NCBI GenBank assembly: GCA_031256635.1
Contig: JAIRQF010000183.1
Span: 1 to 47,244 of the forward strand
DNA: 47,244 bases
Reading direction: 5' to 3'
Source of the DNA: Treponema sp.
GTDB lineage: Bacteria > Spirochaetota > Spirochaetia > Treponematales > Breznakiellaceae
The notes under the pieces are model-generated. The model saw nothing but the letters and a program-made list of their open reading frames with translations, searched no databases and was not told where the DNA came from. Below are positions 24,082 to 33,285 of the stretch, piece after piece (position 1 is the first letter of the stretch; each line of letters starts with the position of its first letter). The position numbers were made by a program, and so were the translations under genes.

Positions 24082-26664
24082 ATGGATAGAATTTTTAAAA
24101 GAATATTAACAGTAATGTTGGTATTTTTTGCCTCAATTCCTCTTTTTGCACGTGATGTTATTATAATCGTAAGAGATGCCGATCTTTCTCTTCCTCTGGA
24201 AGGAGCAGTTATCCGGACAAGGGAAGGAGCGGAATATATATGTGATATAGACGGAAGCGCCGTAATGCAGGTTGCTGACGGAAGACAGACAATTATAAAC
24301 GCATCCTATCCAGGTTATGAAACAGGCTCTTTATCAATTCCGCTTACGGGCAATTTATTTACCGTAGATTTGCATCTTTTGGGTATACTGCACGGAAACG
24401 AACTTGTAATAGAAGCGTCAATACCCGGTACAAGCGATACAAGACCCGGACGCAGCATCGCTGTCACTTCAAGGGAAATTTCCCAGACAGGCGAAATCGG
24501 CCTTATTGAAGATGTAATGAGCACCATTAAACTCCTTCCCGGCGTTAACTATTCAGGGCTTTTTAACGCTCAGCCGAGTATCAGAGGCGGTTATCCCGGC
24601 GATATGGTCGCTTCATTGGACGGTTATGTCGTAAATAATCCCTATTTTTGGGCAGGCGGTTTTTCGATTTTTGATCCGCGTATGGTTCAAAGCGCCCAGC
24701 TTTCACACGGCGTATTTTCAAGCCGCTACGGACATTCAATATCAGGGCTTCTGGAAGTAACCTCCAGAAAACCTTCATCTACGGATACCATGTTTGAATT
24801 CGGCGTCAATACAAGCGCTGCGAATTTTAATGTTTCGCTTCCTTTTGAAAAAGGAGGCATTCTCTTAATGGGGCGCATAACTTATTACGATCCTGTAATC
24901 GCGCTTGCAAAAAATCTTTCCGGCGTATTTCCGGATTTATCAGTAGTTAATTATATAAACAAAGCGCCGTATATCAGAACAGGTACAGTCACCGGGAATT
25001 ACAGGTTCTCGGAAAATCTTGATTTTTCTGCAACCGCGTTCTGGGGAATGGACGGTGTCGGCGTAAGTTATAATAATTCAAACGACACACCGGAACTTAA
25101 AAGCGATACATCGCTTGCGATGAGTTATACAAATTATCAGGGATTTGTAACTGCTTCCTTTTCTTGGAATCCGCGCACCGATATGCTGTACAAAATTATT
25201 TTTGGAATTGGATATGAAAGCACTGATATTAACGGCGGAATGACAAATAATATTCACAAGAAGACAGTATCTCCCTGGCTTGCAGGTTTAAATAATTCCG
25301 GCACATACAATTTTAATAATCATGCCGCCATAAATCAGTCAGAGTTTTCATTAAACGCGCAGGCCCGCGTTGATCTTGACTGGGAACTGTCGCAGCGTTT
25401 CCTGTTCTCCGCCGGAATACAGGAAATGTATAACCGTAATAATTCATCAGGTTATCAGCAGGTGATAGATTATTATTTATTTAAAGAGCTTTCCGTCGCC
25501 GAACAAAATAATATAAAAAATTCGATACCCGCTCTCCAGTATCAGCAAAATCTGGGTGACTTCATCGTGGGAAAACAAATTAATTATTCACCCGATGCGG
25601 AAAATTATTCATTTACAACATCCGCTTATGCCCTTACAGAGTTTAATTATGATAACAGAATTCTGGCCGAACTCGGCCTTCGCATGGATCATTTTTATTT
25701 GTCAGGTAACGGATTTTCAATGGGCAGTACGCCCGCGCTGAATCCGAGGCTTAATGTTGAATATAATGTATTAAGAAACCTTGGAATAATCCAATTGATG
25801 AATGTGTCATTCGGAACAGGTCTTTTCTCATCATTTAACGATAATGTTTATCTTGCGGAAAAAGAATACGGAATTGATGAGATTAAACCAAACCGCTCAT
25901 GGACATCGGTTTTGGGATTAAGGTTTGAATTTCAAAACGATTTAAGCCTTAATATCGAAGGTTATTACAAGTATATATATGACCGTATGTATGTCACATT
26001 AACCAATGCGGATAACGCTCTCGGTTATGATATTAATCCTCAGTTTGACGGCATAGGCCGGATCTGGGGCCTTGATGTAATGCTTCATAAAGTTCAGTCG
26101 CGCTTCTGGGACGGCTGGCTTTCATATTCGTTTAACTGGGCGAAATATCAGGATCCGGGCGGAACGGACAGCGGCAGAGGAATATCAGGCGGCAGTTACG
26201 GAGACTCATGGTATTTTCCGTCGTTCCACCGGTTTCATAATTTAAATCTTGTGTTTAATTACAGACCTGTTCAAAACATAAATTTATATATGCGTTTCGG
26301 TATCGCTTCCGGCATACCGCTGGCAAAACGGACAGAAGACGGACCTAAAAGTTACCCTGTCATTATTTATGATGAAGGCAAAGTTATTGAACAGTACCGC
26401 TGGAGTTCAGTTTTTGACGAATCAAGCCGCACTACCCTGTCGCTGCCCCTAGATTTAAAATTTTCCTACTTTGGAACCAATCGAAACGGTAAAGCAAGAT
26501 GGGAAGTATATGTGGCGGTAGAGAATCTGTTGGCGTTTTTCTATACAGCTCAGGGAAATACAAGATTTAATCAATTTACAGGAGAAGTTGAAACGGGCAG
26601 CGATTCGGCGAATTATGAAATACCGATACCGATACCTTCTTTCGGATTCAAACTTAGCTACTAG
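24082..26664 (+). CDS. TonB-dependent outer-membrane receptor
   Basis: The signal peptide ends near 'PLFARD' (residue 24). A carboxypeptidase-regulatory-like beta sandwich follows (about 25-100), then the plug domain (about 120-235) with 'LIEDVMSTIKLLPGVNYSG', 'QPSIRGGYPGD' and 'GYVVNNPYFWAGG'. From about 240 to 860 alternating beta strands form the 22-strand barrel, ending 'IPSFGFKLSY'. It imports a scarce ligand such as a metal chelate, vitamin or glycan using TonB energy; nothing here names the ligand. It heads an operon that also encodes a lipoprotein, ExbB, two ExbD and TonB. Aromatic, Asn-rich extracellular loops are visible. Confidence 0.9.
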   Translation: MDRIFKRILTVMLVFFASIPLFARDVIIIVRDADLSLPLEGAVIRTREGAEYICDIDGSAVMQVADGRQTIINASYPGYETGSLSIPLTGNLFTVDLHLLGILHGNELVIEASIPGTSDTRPGRSIAVTSREISQTGEIGLIEDVMSTIKLLPGVNYSGLFNAQPSIRGGYPGDMVASLDGYVVNNPYFWAGGFSIFDPRMVQSAQLSHGVFSSRYGHSISGLLEVTSRKPSSTDTMFEFGVNTSAANFNVSLPFEKGGILLMGRITYYDPVIALAKNLSGVFPDLSVVNYINKAPYIRTGTVTGNYRFSENLDFSATAFWGMDGVGVSYNNSNDTPELKSDTSLAMSYTNYQGFVTASFSWNPRTDMLYKIIFGIGYESTDINGGMTNNIHKKTVSPWLAGLNNSGTYNFNNHAAINQSEFSLNAQARVDLDWELSQRFLFSAGIQEMYNRNNSSGYQQVIDYYLFKELSVAEQNNIKNSIPALQYQQNLGDFIVGKQINYSPDAENYSFTTSAYALTEFNYDNRILAELGLRMDHFYLSGNGFSMGSTPALNPRLNVEYNVLRNLGIIQLMNVSFGTGLFSSFNDNVYLAEKEYGIDEIKPNRSWTSVLGLRFEFQNDLSLNIEGYYKYIYDRMYVTLTNADNALGYDINPQFDGIGRIWGLDVMLHKVQSRFWDGWLSYSFNWAKYQDPGGTDSGRGISGGSYGDSWYFPSFHRFHNLNLVFNYRPVQNINLYMRFGIASGIPLAKRTEDGPKSYPVIIYDEGKVIEQYRWSSVFDESSRTTLSLPLDLKFSYFGTNRNGKARWEVYVAVENLLAFFYTAQGNTRFNQFTGEVETGSDSANYEIPIPIPSFGFKLSY

Positions 26665-26712
26665 TACGGAATGTTAAACGTACAGTGAGAAGTTAAGAGA
26701 GTGGAGTTAAAA

Positions 26713-27579
26713 GTGAGAAATTATAAAAAAGGCAAAATAATTTATCCTATAAACTTAACCTTCCTTGCAGCCATGTTGATTATATTATGCGGCTGTGTCG
26801 GGCTTACCGATAAAACAGGGAGATTGCTGGACGGCTCATCCGCTGCGGATAAAACCGTAAACATTTACAGGGTTTATTCAAGCAGCAAATCTGATATTGA
26901 AGTAGAAATTGTCGTAAATAAAAACAATGAAAGATCAGTCATTATAACCGCAAAAGACTTTCCCATGATAAAATTAAGAGGCACTTATCCGCACGATGAC
27001 GGTGTTTTTTATTTCACGTCGCTTGATTACCTTGCAGGCAGCGCCCACGGCTGGAATGAATTTTCACAGGAACTTTACGGAACAGGTAAAATGATTCTGA
27101 CCGGAACAGGAACTCTTGAAGTCACAGAAGCGCTGGAAAAGCTCCAAATAACAAAAGGGCGCATTCACCGTTATGATACTCGCATAACAGGAAATGAAGC
27201 GCTTACCTCCATCCGCAACAGATATGACCGCATCGCGGCTCTTACAGAATGGATGTTAACTGCCGGTAAGATCAAAGGACAGAAAAAAGACAAAAAAAAA
27301 AAATACTGGAAACCTGTTCTCTTTCCGGAAGCTGTACCGCAAAAAAACAGACCTTCTTCCTGGCAGCAGGGCGGAGATGTTTTCCGCATGGCGGAAGACA
27401 TTAACTGGAACACAAGCTACACAAAACGCATCTTCCCTGAGGAACTTATTTCGGTGCGCGACTCCGGCACGCTGCTAAGGGATTGGGAAGAAGCTCTCTC
27501 CCTGATTTATCTGGAATATGAATGGGAAAATTTTTTAAATCTTTTTTCTCAAAAGTTAATTTTAAATAAAATAAAGTGA
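26713..27579 (+). CDS. Lipoprotein of the TonB operon, unknown function
   Basis: I prefer the GTG at 26713, preceded by GGAG with 6 nt spacing, over the GTG at 26701. The product has a membrane segment and lipobox LCGC, with Cys at about residue 28. The mature part has a beta-rich half ('DKTVNIYRVYSSSKSDIEVEIV', 'GKMILTGTGTLEVT') and then a helical, basic, Trp-rich half with a Lys run (about 192-200). I recognise no family. Its place between receptor and ExbB suggests a surface or periplasmic partner for ligand capture. Confidence 0.65.
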   Translation: MRNYKKGKIIYPINLTFLAAMLIILCGCVGLTDKTGRLLDGSSAADKTVNIYRVYSSSKSDIEVEIVVNKNNERSVIITAKDFPMIKLRGTYPHDDGVFYFTSLDYLAGSAHGWNEFSQELYGTGKMILTGTGTLEVTEALEKLQITKGRIHRYDTRITGNEALTSIRNRYDRIAALTEWMLTAGKIKGQKKDKKKKYWKPVLFPEAVPQKNRPSSWQQGGDVFRMAEDINWNTSYTKRIFPEELISVRDSGTLLRDWEEALSLIYLEYEWENFLNLFSQKLILNKIK

Positions 27580-27587
27580 GGTTTTAA

Positions 27588-28550
27588 ATGGGTACTTCTT
27601 CTTTCTCAATATTGGAAATATTTCAGCTCGGAGGGCCAATCATGTGGCCCTTGCTTCTTTTTTCAATCGCCGCGGTAGCCATTGCAATTGAGCGGGGCGT
27701 TTATCTTTTTTATCACAAATTAAATATGGATGAAATGACTGTCAAAGTAAGCGAATACGTCAGTGAAAAAGATTTTTCAGGAGCGTCTGAATACTTAAGC
27801 GGCCTTACAGAAAGGCACATGGGATCCAGAATACTTCTGAAACTGATCGGAGAAAAAAAACAGGGGCAGGCTTTTTTGGCGTACCGCGCGGAGCGCGCTG
27901 CCGAATTGGAAGCGGTTAACTGCATCGGATCTCTTGAAAACGGATTTAATTTCCTTGTCGCGCTTGGCTCCCTTTCTCCTTTAACGGGTTTTTTGGGAAC
28001 AGTAACAGGAATGATTAGCGCGTTCAGATCCATCGCGGAAGCGACGGAAGTAAACGCGCAGATAGTAGCCAACGGTATATATGAAGCGCTAATTACAACA
28101 GTGTTCGGGCTTGTTATCGCGATTATCGCGATGGTTTCTCATTCAATATTCAGCCATATTGTTGACAGGTTCGCATCCGGAGTCGAAAACGCATGTTCAA
28201 CATTGATTGCGCAGATTGATGAAATGTCATCTGATGAAGTAAAAACCGCAGTTACACAGGAAAACACAAACAAGGTAAAAGTCATTTCTGAACCCAAAGA
28301 AAATGTACAAAACGCTAAAATCAATTCAGAGCCAAAAGAAAACATAAATATTGTAAAACCCGAACCTAAAGTAAATACAGAACCCGTAAACGCGGCGAAG
28401 GAGCCTGTAAAAAAAGAACCGGAAAGTCCCCGCAAGGACGTAAGACACAATACAATAGCGGCGGATTCTGAAATTTTCTGGGAGACTATTTCGCATAACA
28501 ATATAAAACCAAATTCAAATGATACCCAAAAGAACACAGGGGACGCATGA
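27588..28550 (+). CDS. exbB: ExbB/TolQ-family proton channel subunit with long C-terminal tail
   Basis: Three membrane segments are visible (about 19-40, 120-142 and 163-187). The MotA/TolQ/ExbB core is at 'LSPLTGFLGTVTGMISAFRSIA' across 129-150 and 'ANGIYEALITTVFGL' (161-175). With ExbD it forms the proton-driven motor that energises TonB. Residues about 215-320 are a hydrophilic tail not normal for ExbB, with a degenerate repeat around 'SEPKEN' (234-239 and 247-252) and further EPK/EPV units. By ExbB topology the tail should be cytoplasmic. AGG precedes the ATG, and the stop overlaps exbD as ATGA. Confidence 0.9.
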   Translation: MGTSSFSILEIFQLGGPIMWPLLLFSIAAVAIAIERGVYLFYHKLNMDEMTVKVSEYVSEKDFSGASEYLSGLTERHMGSRILLKLIGEKKQGQAFLAYRAERAAELEAVNCIGSLENGFNFLVALGSLSPLTGFLGTVTGMISAFRSIAEATEVNAQIVANGIYEALITTVFGLVIAIIAMVSHSIFSHIVDRFASGVENACSTLIAQIDEMSSDEVKTAVTQENTNKVKVISEPKENVQNAKINSEPKENINIVKPEPKVNTEPVNAAKEPVKKEPESPRKDVRHNTIAADSEIFWETISHNNIKPNSNDTQKNTGDA

Positions 28551-28948
28551 AAATAAAACGTAAAATAAAGCAGGGATTTCTGGAAACATGCGCGGCAAGC
28601 GATTTGGCTTTTTTACTAATAATTTATTTTCTGGTTATAGCCGGCTTTAATATCACAAGCGGTTTTATAGTAACTCTTCCCGCCAAGGATTCTACAAGAT
28701 ACATTTTAAGCGACGATCTTCTGCGTTTTGACATGAATGAAGACGGAGACATAATTCACACAGGCGGTATTATATCACTTGTAACAACGAGAGATATAAT
28801 AAAGGGCGCGCAGGAGAATAATCCCGATATCGCGGTTCTTCTTACCATTGACACCCATACGCGCTGGCAAAATGTAGTCTCTTTTGTCGAACTGGCCCAG
28901 GATTTGCACATTGAATCATTTTCTTTTTCAATGCAGAGGGATGAATGA
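28547..28948 (+). CDS. exbD: ExbD/TolR-family protein, first copy
   Basis: A 133-residue protein with a short cytoplasmic start, one membrane segment (about 17-38, 'SDLAFLLIIYFLVIAG') and a periplasmic domain. The membrane Asp that carries protons in ExbD is present as Asp19. It overlaps exbB and the second exbD by ATGA at both ends. The two ExbD proteins share little sequence beyond the membrane part, so a heterodimer around the ExbB ring is possible. Confidence 0.88.
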   Translation: MKIKRKIKQGFLETCAASDLAFLLIIYFLVIAGFNITSGFIVTLPAKDSTRYILSDDLLRFDMNEDGDIIHTGGIISLVTTRDIIKGAQENNPDIAVLLTIDTHTRWQNVVSFVELAQDLHIESFSFSMQRDE

Positions 28949-29346
28949 AACTAAGACGGAAGAAGAAAAAGATTTTTATTCCCCTTTTTTCAATGTCTGA
29001 TATAGCGTTTCTGTTATTGATCTTTATAATGCTTGTCTCGCTTATAAATTACAGAAAGGAAGTAAATATTGAATACCCTGTCGCCCAGACAGGACTGCGG
29101 ACAAACGCGGAAAAAAACATGGATGTATGGATCGATATTAACGGCAGAATTTATATTGACGGTAATGCGGCGGATAGAAACGCGCTTGAATGGAAGATAG
29201 CCGATCTTTCCGTTAATGCTCCTGACACAAGAGTGCATATAATAGCCGATCGCGGCACACCTTACAGTAATGTAAACAGCGTATTGGAATCCTTTCAAGT
29301 CCTTCAATACCGCTTTGTAAGTTTTGCGGTAAAGAACGATGAATGA
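28945..29346 (+). CDS. exbD: ExbD/TolR-family protein, second copy
   Basis: Also 133 residues, with a very basic N-terminus (KLRRKKKK), then 'FSMSDIAFLLLIFIMLVSL'. The proton-carrying Asp is again at residue 19. The periplasmic half contains 'VDIWIDINGRIYIDG'-like strands ('MDVWIDINGRIYIDG'), closer to standard ExbD than the first copy. It overlaps tonB by 8 nt. Confidence 0.88.
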   Translation: MKLRRKKKKIFIPLFSMSDIAFLLLIFIMLVSLINYRKEVNIEYPVAQTGLRTNAEKNMDVWIDINGRIYIDGNAADRNALEWKIADLSVNAPDTRVHIIADRGTPYSNVNSVLESFQVLQYRFVSFAVKNDE

Positions 29347-30064
29347 AAGAAACCTCCGCTTCGCCGCAATAGTAATAACAATAGTTTTACACCTTGCCGT
29401 CATTATATTTGTAGTATTTGAAACAGATATTATCATACGGGAAAAACCCCAGGAAACAAGAATATTAAGACTGATTGATTTGGATGAAGTTTTTCCCGAA
29501 CTGCCTCATTTTCAGGTTATTCCTCCGTCACAGCCGCAGCCTCAGACGCAGCTGGAGCCTCAGCTGCAGTTTCTTGTGCAGCCTCCTCCTTCTCCGGTTT
29601 TCGCTGAAACAGAAATTCCGTTAGTGGAAGAAATTGCTGAAATCATGATTGAATCGGACCCGGTTCCAGAACAGGAAATAGTTCCAGCGGGAACATTAAT
29701 AACGCCTGTTGAAGCTATTGAAGCGGTTGATCATGACGCATCCAGCGGATCATATGACATTTTCTTAAGCGCGGTTCAGGTTACAACACTCCCCCAGTTT
29801 GACGAAGCATCTCTTGCCGCGGATCTTGTATATCCGGCAATCGCGCTTCGTTCCGGCATTGAAGGAAGGGTTGTTCTGGAGTTATTTGTCGATCGTACAG
29901 GAGCGGTTCTGAGAGTGGACATATTACTCGAAGATCCGCAAAACAGGGGATTCGGTGAAGCGGCTGTCAATGTGTTTACAGGCAGAATCGGAACTCCCGC
30001 TTATGCAGACGGAGAGCCTGTCTCCTGCCGAATCAGGCGTCCTGTAACTTTCAGGATCAGATAA
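29339..30064 (+). CDS. tonB: TonB energy-transducing protein
   Basis: The protein has an N-terminal membrane anchor (about 8-28, including a His as in other TonB anchors), a Pro/Gln-rich periplasm-spanning stretch ('PPSQPQPQTQLEPQLQ'), and a C-terminal TonB domain (about 150-241; 'LVYPAIALRSGIEGRVVLELFVDRTGAV', 'RRPVTFRIR'). It carries force from ExbBD to the receptor plug. The linker is short (about 100 residues), implying a modest periplasm-spanning distance. It ends 7 nt before the convergent queA end. Confidence 0.88.
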   Translation: MNERNLRFAAIVITIVLHLAVIIFVVFETDIIIREKPQETRILRLIDLDEVFPELPHFQVIPPSQPQPQTQLEPQLQFLVQPPPSPVFAETEIPLVEEIAEIMIESDPVPEQEIVPAGTLITPVEAIEAVDHDASSGSYDIFLSAVQVTTLPQFDEASLAADLVYPAIALRSGIEGRVVLELFVDRTGAVLRVDILLEDPQNRGFGEAAVNVFTGRIGTPAYADGEPVSCRIRRPVTFRIR

Positions 30065-30071
30065 TTACTAT

Positions 30072-31190
30072 TTAATAAATCAGCATTGCATCGCCGTAAC
30101 TGAAGAACCTGTATCCCTCTTTGACCGCCTCTTTATAACTTTCCATTATCAGATCTTTTCCCGCAAACGCGCAAACAAGCATTAATAAAGTTGAGGCAGG
30201 CGTGTGAAAATTTGTAAAGAGCGCGTCTGTAATTTTAAATTTGTACCCGGGATAAATAAAAATGGATGTACTCTGCCATCCTCTCTTTAAAGAAATTCCT
30301 TCTTTAGTTAATCCGTTCTCTTTTTTCATTTCCGCGCAGGTTTCAAGAGCGCGAAGAGATGTTGTCCCGACAGCGATAATCTCTTTCTTTTTCTCAACTG
30401 CTTTTTCAATAATGGACGCGTTTTCATCTGTAATAATAAACTGCTCTTCATGCATTAAATGATCTTCGATATTCTCGCTGTGAACAGGCAGAAATGTCCC
30501 CAGTCCCACATGCAAAGTAATAAATGCGGTATCTATTCCGTTTTTTTTAAACATATCCAACAGCCCGCGCGTAAAATGTAAACCGGCAGTCGGAGCGGCA
30601 GCAGACCCTGTAAGTCTTGCGTAAATTGTCTGATAACGCTCTGTATCGGAATAAGTATCGTTTCTTTTTATATAGGGAGGCAATGGAACATGTCCATATT
30701 TTTCAAGGAACTCTTCATCAATTGGATTATCAAATTTTAAAAATTTTGACTCTTTCTCAGACCCGGTTATCTCACAGCAGGCTATCTGCGCTCCTGCGCC
30801 GTCATAAAAAACATACCTGCTTCCGGGTTTACGCCGTTTTGCGTGCTGCACAAGAACTTTCCAGCGGCATTCAGAATCTGTTATACAGCGCTCATCTCTT
30901 GTAACCGGCTCAAGGAGTAAAAACTCTACCTCCGCGCCGGTATCGCAGGATTTACCTATAAGACGCGCTTTTTTTACCTTTGTATCATTAAAAACAAGCA
31001 GCGGTTTCTCCCCAGACGGACTCAGGAAATTCTTACTGCATAAAATATCCGCAAGCTGTAAAACAGTCGTATGGGTTCGCTTTCCGTATACTCTATCCAA
31101 AAGCATTAACCGGCTCTGTCCCCGCTCCTTTGACGGTTCCTGCGCAACAAGATGTTCGGGAAGAAAAAAATTAAACTCACTTGTTTTCAC
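30072..31190 (-). CDS. queA: S-adenosylmethionine:tRNA ribosyltransferase-isomerase (QueA)
   Basis: QueA transfers the ribosyl part of SAM to preQ1 in tRNA to form epoxyqueuosine. The N-terminus 'FNFFLPEHLVAQEPSKERGQSRLMLLDR' and 'LLVFNDTKVKKARLIG', plus 'GHVPLPPYIKR', 'ERYQTIYA', 'AAPTAGLHFT' and 'HVGLGTFLPV' are all diagnostic. The start is GTG 31190 with AGGA 6 nt upstream. Length 372 is slightly above the usual 340-350, with an insertion around 'VTRDERCITDSECRW'. It is the last gene of ruvA-ruvB-queA. Confidence 0.95.
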   Translation of the reverse strand: MKTSEFNFFLPEHLVAQEPSKERGQSRLMLLDRVYGKRTHTTVLQLADILCSKNFLSPSGEKPLLVFNDTKVKKARLIGKSCDTGAEVEFLLLEPVTRDERCITDSECRWKVLVQHAKRRKPGSRYVFYDGAGAQIACCEITGSEKESKFLKFDNPIDEEFLEKYGHVPLPPYIKRNDTYSDTERYQTIYARLTGSAAAPTAGLHFTRGLLDMFKKNGIDTAFITLHVGLGTFLPVHSENIEDHLMHEEQFIITDENASIIEKAVEKKKEIIAVGTTSLRALETCAEMKKENGLTKEGISLKRGWQSTSIFIYPGYKFKITDALFTNFHTPASTLLMLVCAFAGKDLIMESYKEAVKEGYRFFSYGDAMLIY

Positions 31191-31214
31191 AATTGTCCTG
31201 TCATTTGATAAGCG

Positions 31215-32246
31215 TCATTCATCGAAAAGCTGTCCTTCGCTATTATTTGGCTTTAAACCTAAATGTCCATAACCAAAACTTGTAACTACCCTGCCGCGGG
31301 GAGTGCGCTGTATAAGTCCCGCCTGAATCAAATACGGCTCGTAATAATCTTCCAGCGTTTCTATTGATTCGCCGATTGAAATCGCGAGAGTTTCCGCTCC
31401 CACAGGGCCGCCCTTATAACGTTCTATAATAATTTTAAGTATTTCCCTGTCCTGTTTCTCAAGACCAAGTTCGTCTATCTCAAGACGGGAAAGGCCGGTT
31501 TTAACAACCTGCGATGTAATGGAAACTTCTCCCGCGTACTGGGCGAAATCTCTCATTCTTTTCAACAGCTGATTTACAACTCTTGGAGTGCCTCTTGATG
31601 ACTTTGCCAAAAGCAAGGCGGCGTCTTTTTCAATTTTAACATTCAGGAGTTTTGCCGATCGATGAACGATTGCTTCCAAATCAGAGAGCTCATAAAAAGA
31701 AAAACGGCATGTTATACCGAAACGGCTGATAAGAGGACTGGAAACAACTCCCGCCTTGGTCGTCGCTCCTACAAGGGTAAACGGCTTTATGGCGATTCTG
31801 ATTGTTCTTGCCATCGGCCCCTGCCCCACGACCCAGTCAATTCCGTAATCTTCCATTGCGATATAAAGAAGCTCCTCGATTGCAGGTTTTAGGCTGTGAA
31901 TCTCATCGATAAAAAACACATCGCCTTTTTTTAGATTGGTCAGAAATCCTACAAGGTCTTTGGGTTTTTCAAGAGCGGGAGCGGTAGTCTGTATAAAACC
32001 TGACTCAAGTTCATTCGCGACAACCTGCGCCATGGTGGTTTTGCCGAGCCCTGCAGGTCCTATTAAAAACAAATGATCAAGTGAGTCGCCGCGTTCTTTT
32101 GCCGCTGTTATAAAAACGGACAGGTTTTCCTTCATTCCTTTCTGTCCCAGGAATTCTTTCAGGTAACGGGGACGCAGCGCCATATCCTGCGTATCATCTT
32201 TAATTGATTCAGGCCTCACAGGACTTACTTCTTTTTTACTGCTCAT
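31215..32246 (-). CDS. ruvB: Holliday junction helicase RuvB
   Basis: This AAA+ motor drives branch migration with RuvA. From the ATG at 32246 (MSSKKE): Walker A GPAGLGKT (63-70), Walker B 'VFFIDEIHSL', sensor 1 'LVGATTKAG', and the C-terminal winged helix with 'YLIQAGLIQRTPRGRV'. The segment 'RPRYLKEFLGQ' is diagnostic. An upstream in-frame ATG at 32276 would add ten residues but lacks a ribosome site; the chosen start is also weak. The gene lies 60 nt after ruvA and 24 nt before queA. Confidence 0.95.
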   Translation of the reverse strand: MSSKKEVSPVRPESIKDDTQDMALRPRYLKEFLGQKGMKENLSVFITAAKERGDSLDHLFLIGPAGLGKTTMAQVVANELESGFIQTTAPALEKPKDLVGFLTNLKKGDVFFIDEIHSLKPAIEELLYIAMEDYGIDWVVGQGPMARTIRIAIKPFTLVGATTKAGVVSSPLISRFGITCRFSFYELSDLEAIVHRSAKLLNVKIEKDAALLLAKSSRGTPRVVNQLLKRMRDFAQYAGEVSITSQVVKTGLSRLEIDELGLEKQDREILKIIIERYKGGPVGAETLAISIGESIETLEDYYEPYLIQAGLIQRTPRGRVVTSFGYGHLGLKPNNSEGQLFDE

Positions 32247-32306
32247 AAATAAACTCACATGCGAACAATAGGACATGGATTCGCGGTTTCAGGGTACGAA
32301 GTTTTT

Positions 32307-32897
32307 TCATGAGTTACTCAAATTGATGATTGCTTCTTTAAAGAGAAGTTTCTCTTTTTCGGCGGCCGGGAGGCCTGCGTCAACTCCGGCTTCAGCTTTT
32401 TCCAATGCCTGCATGGCTGTCTTTCTTTCATATCCCATTCCTACAAGGGCTTCAATTAAATCATTGTAAGCGGAGGATACAGTACTGCCTGATTGGGTTT
32501 GGACAAGCTTTCCTTTTAAGGAAAGAAGCATCTTTTGCGCTGTTTTCTTGCCCAGACCCGGCACCGCTTCAAGCCGCGAAAGGTCTCCGTTTTCAAGCGC
32601 TTTTTCAAGATCATCCTGAGTTATCCCGCTCATTATTTTAATTGCGCCTTTCGGGCCTATCCCTTCAACTTTTAATAATTCAAGAAATGTATTACGCCGT
32701 CTTTCAGCACAAAAGCCGAAAAGCTTCATTTGGTCTTCCCTGTGATAAAGCCAGGTTAACACTCTGCACTCATCATTCAGTTTAAGTTCCTGTATATCAT
32801 TAGCGGGCATTGTAATTTCCCATTCAATACTGCCGCTAAAAATAAAGACCGATTCAATGCCTTTAGCGCTGACAAGGCCTGAAATACTGTTAAACAT
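32307..32897 (-). CDS. ruvA: Holliday junction subunit RuvA
   Basis: Binds four-way junctions and loads RuvB. Domain I (OB-like) starts 'MFNSISGLVSAKG'. Two helix-hairpin-helix motifs are 'VEGIGPKGAIKIMSG' (about 78-92) and 'VPGLGKKTAQKML' (about 112-124). Domain III, which contacts RuvB, ends the protein ('EALVGMGYERKTAMQALEKA'). Length 196 is normal. TGATATTCT ends 7 nt before the ATG and no ribosome site is present, so the message may be leaderless. Confidence 0.95.
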   Translation of the reverse strand: MFNSISGLVSAKGIESVFIFSGSIEWEITMPANDIQELKLNDECRVLTWLYHREDQMKLFGFCAERRRNTFLELLKVEGIGPKGAIKIMSGITQDDLEKALENGDLSRLEAVPGLGKKTAQKMLLSLKGKLVQTQSGSTVSSAYNDLIEALVGMGYERKTAMQALEKAEAGVDAGLPAAEKEKLLFKEAIINLSNS

Positions 32898-32941
32898 GGA
32901 TTAAAGAATATCATTTTTTGAAAAAAAAAAGAAGAAATTAC

Positions 32942-32993
32942 TTGACAAATGATAATACTTATAATATAGTCTAACTAGTCTGACTATATTATA
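32942..32993 (+). promoter_or_regulatory. Promoter and operator of the toxin-antitoxin pair
   Basis: TTGACA (32942-32947), 17 nt, then TATAGT (32965-32970) form the promoter. A perfect 12-bp inverted repeat covers the -10: TATAATATAGTC (32960-32971) and GACTATATTATA (32982-32993), around a 10-nt centre. Phd/YefM-type antitoxins autoregulate by binding such palindromes. Confidence 0.75.
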
Positions 32994-33009
32994 ATTAAAG
33001 GCGGATAAT

Positions 33010-33285
33010 ATGAAATCAACAACTATAGAAAAAAGAAAAACAGAATGGCAATTACAGGAGGCAAAGGCGATGTTTAGCGAAGTAATCCAGTCTGCCGCGC
33101 TTAAGCCGCAGATTATCACTGTCCGGGGAAAAAAAACTGCGGTTATCATTTCCTATGAGGAATACCGGCAGCTTTCAGGACCAAAACAAAATCTCTTTAA
33201 TTTCATCCGGAATTCACCGTTATTCGGCATTGAACTTGAACTGCCTCAAAGAATTCCTGAAGAAACAAGAGAGCTTAATTTATGA
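33010..33285 (+). CDS. Phd/YefM-family antitoxin
   Basis: A 91-residue protein with the Phd/YefM fold: 'WQLQEAKAMFSEVIQSA' then 'PQIITVRGKKTAVIISYEEYRQL', the DNA-binding half. The C-terminal tail ('FNFIRNSPLFGIELELPQR') should wrap and block the PIN toxin. AAGGCGG precedes the ATG. It overlaps the toxin start by ATGA, the usual order and coupling in type II systems. Confidence 0.9.
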   Translation: MKSTTIEKRKTEWQLQEAKAMFSEVIQSAALKPQIITVRGKKTAVIISYEEYRQLSGPKQNLFNFIRNSPLFGIELELPQRIPEETRELNL

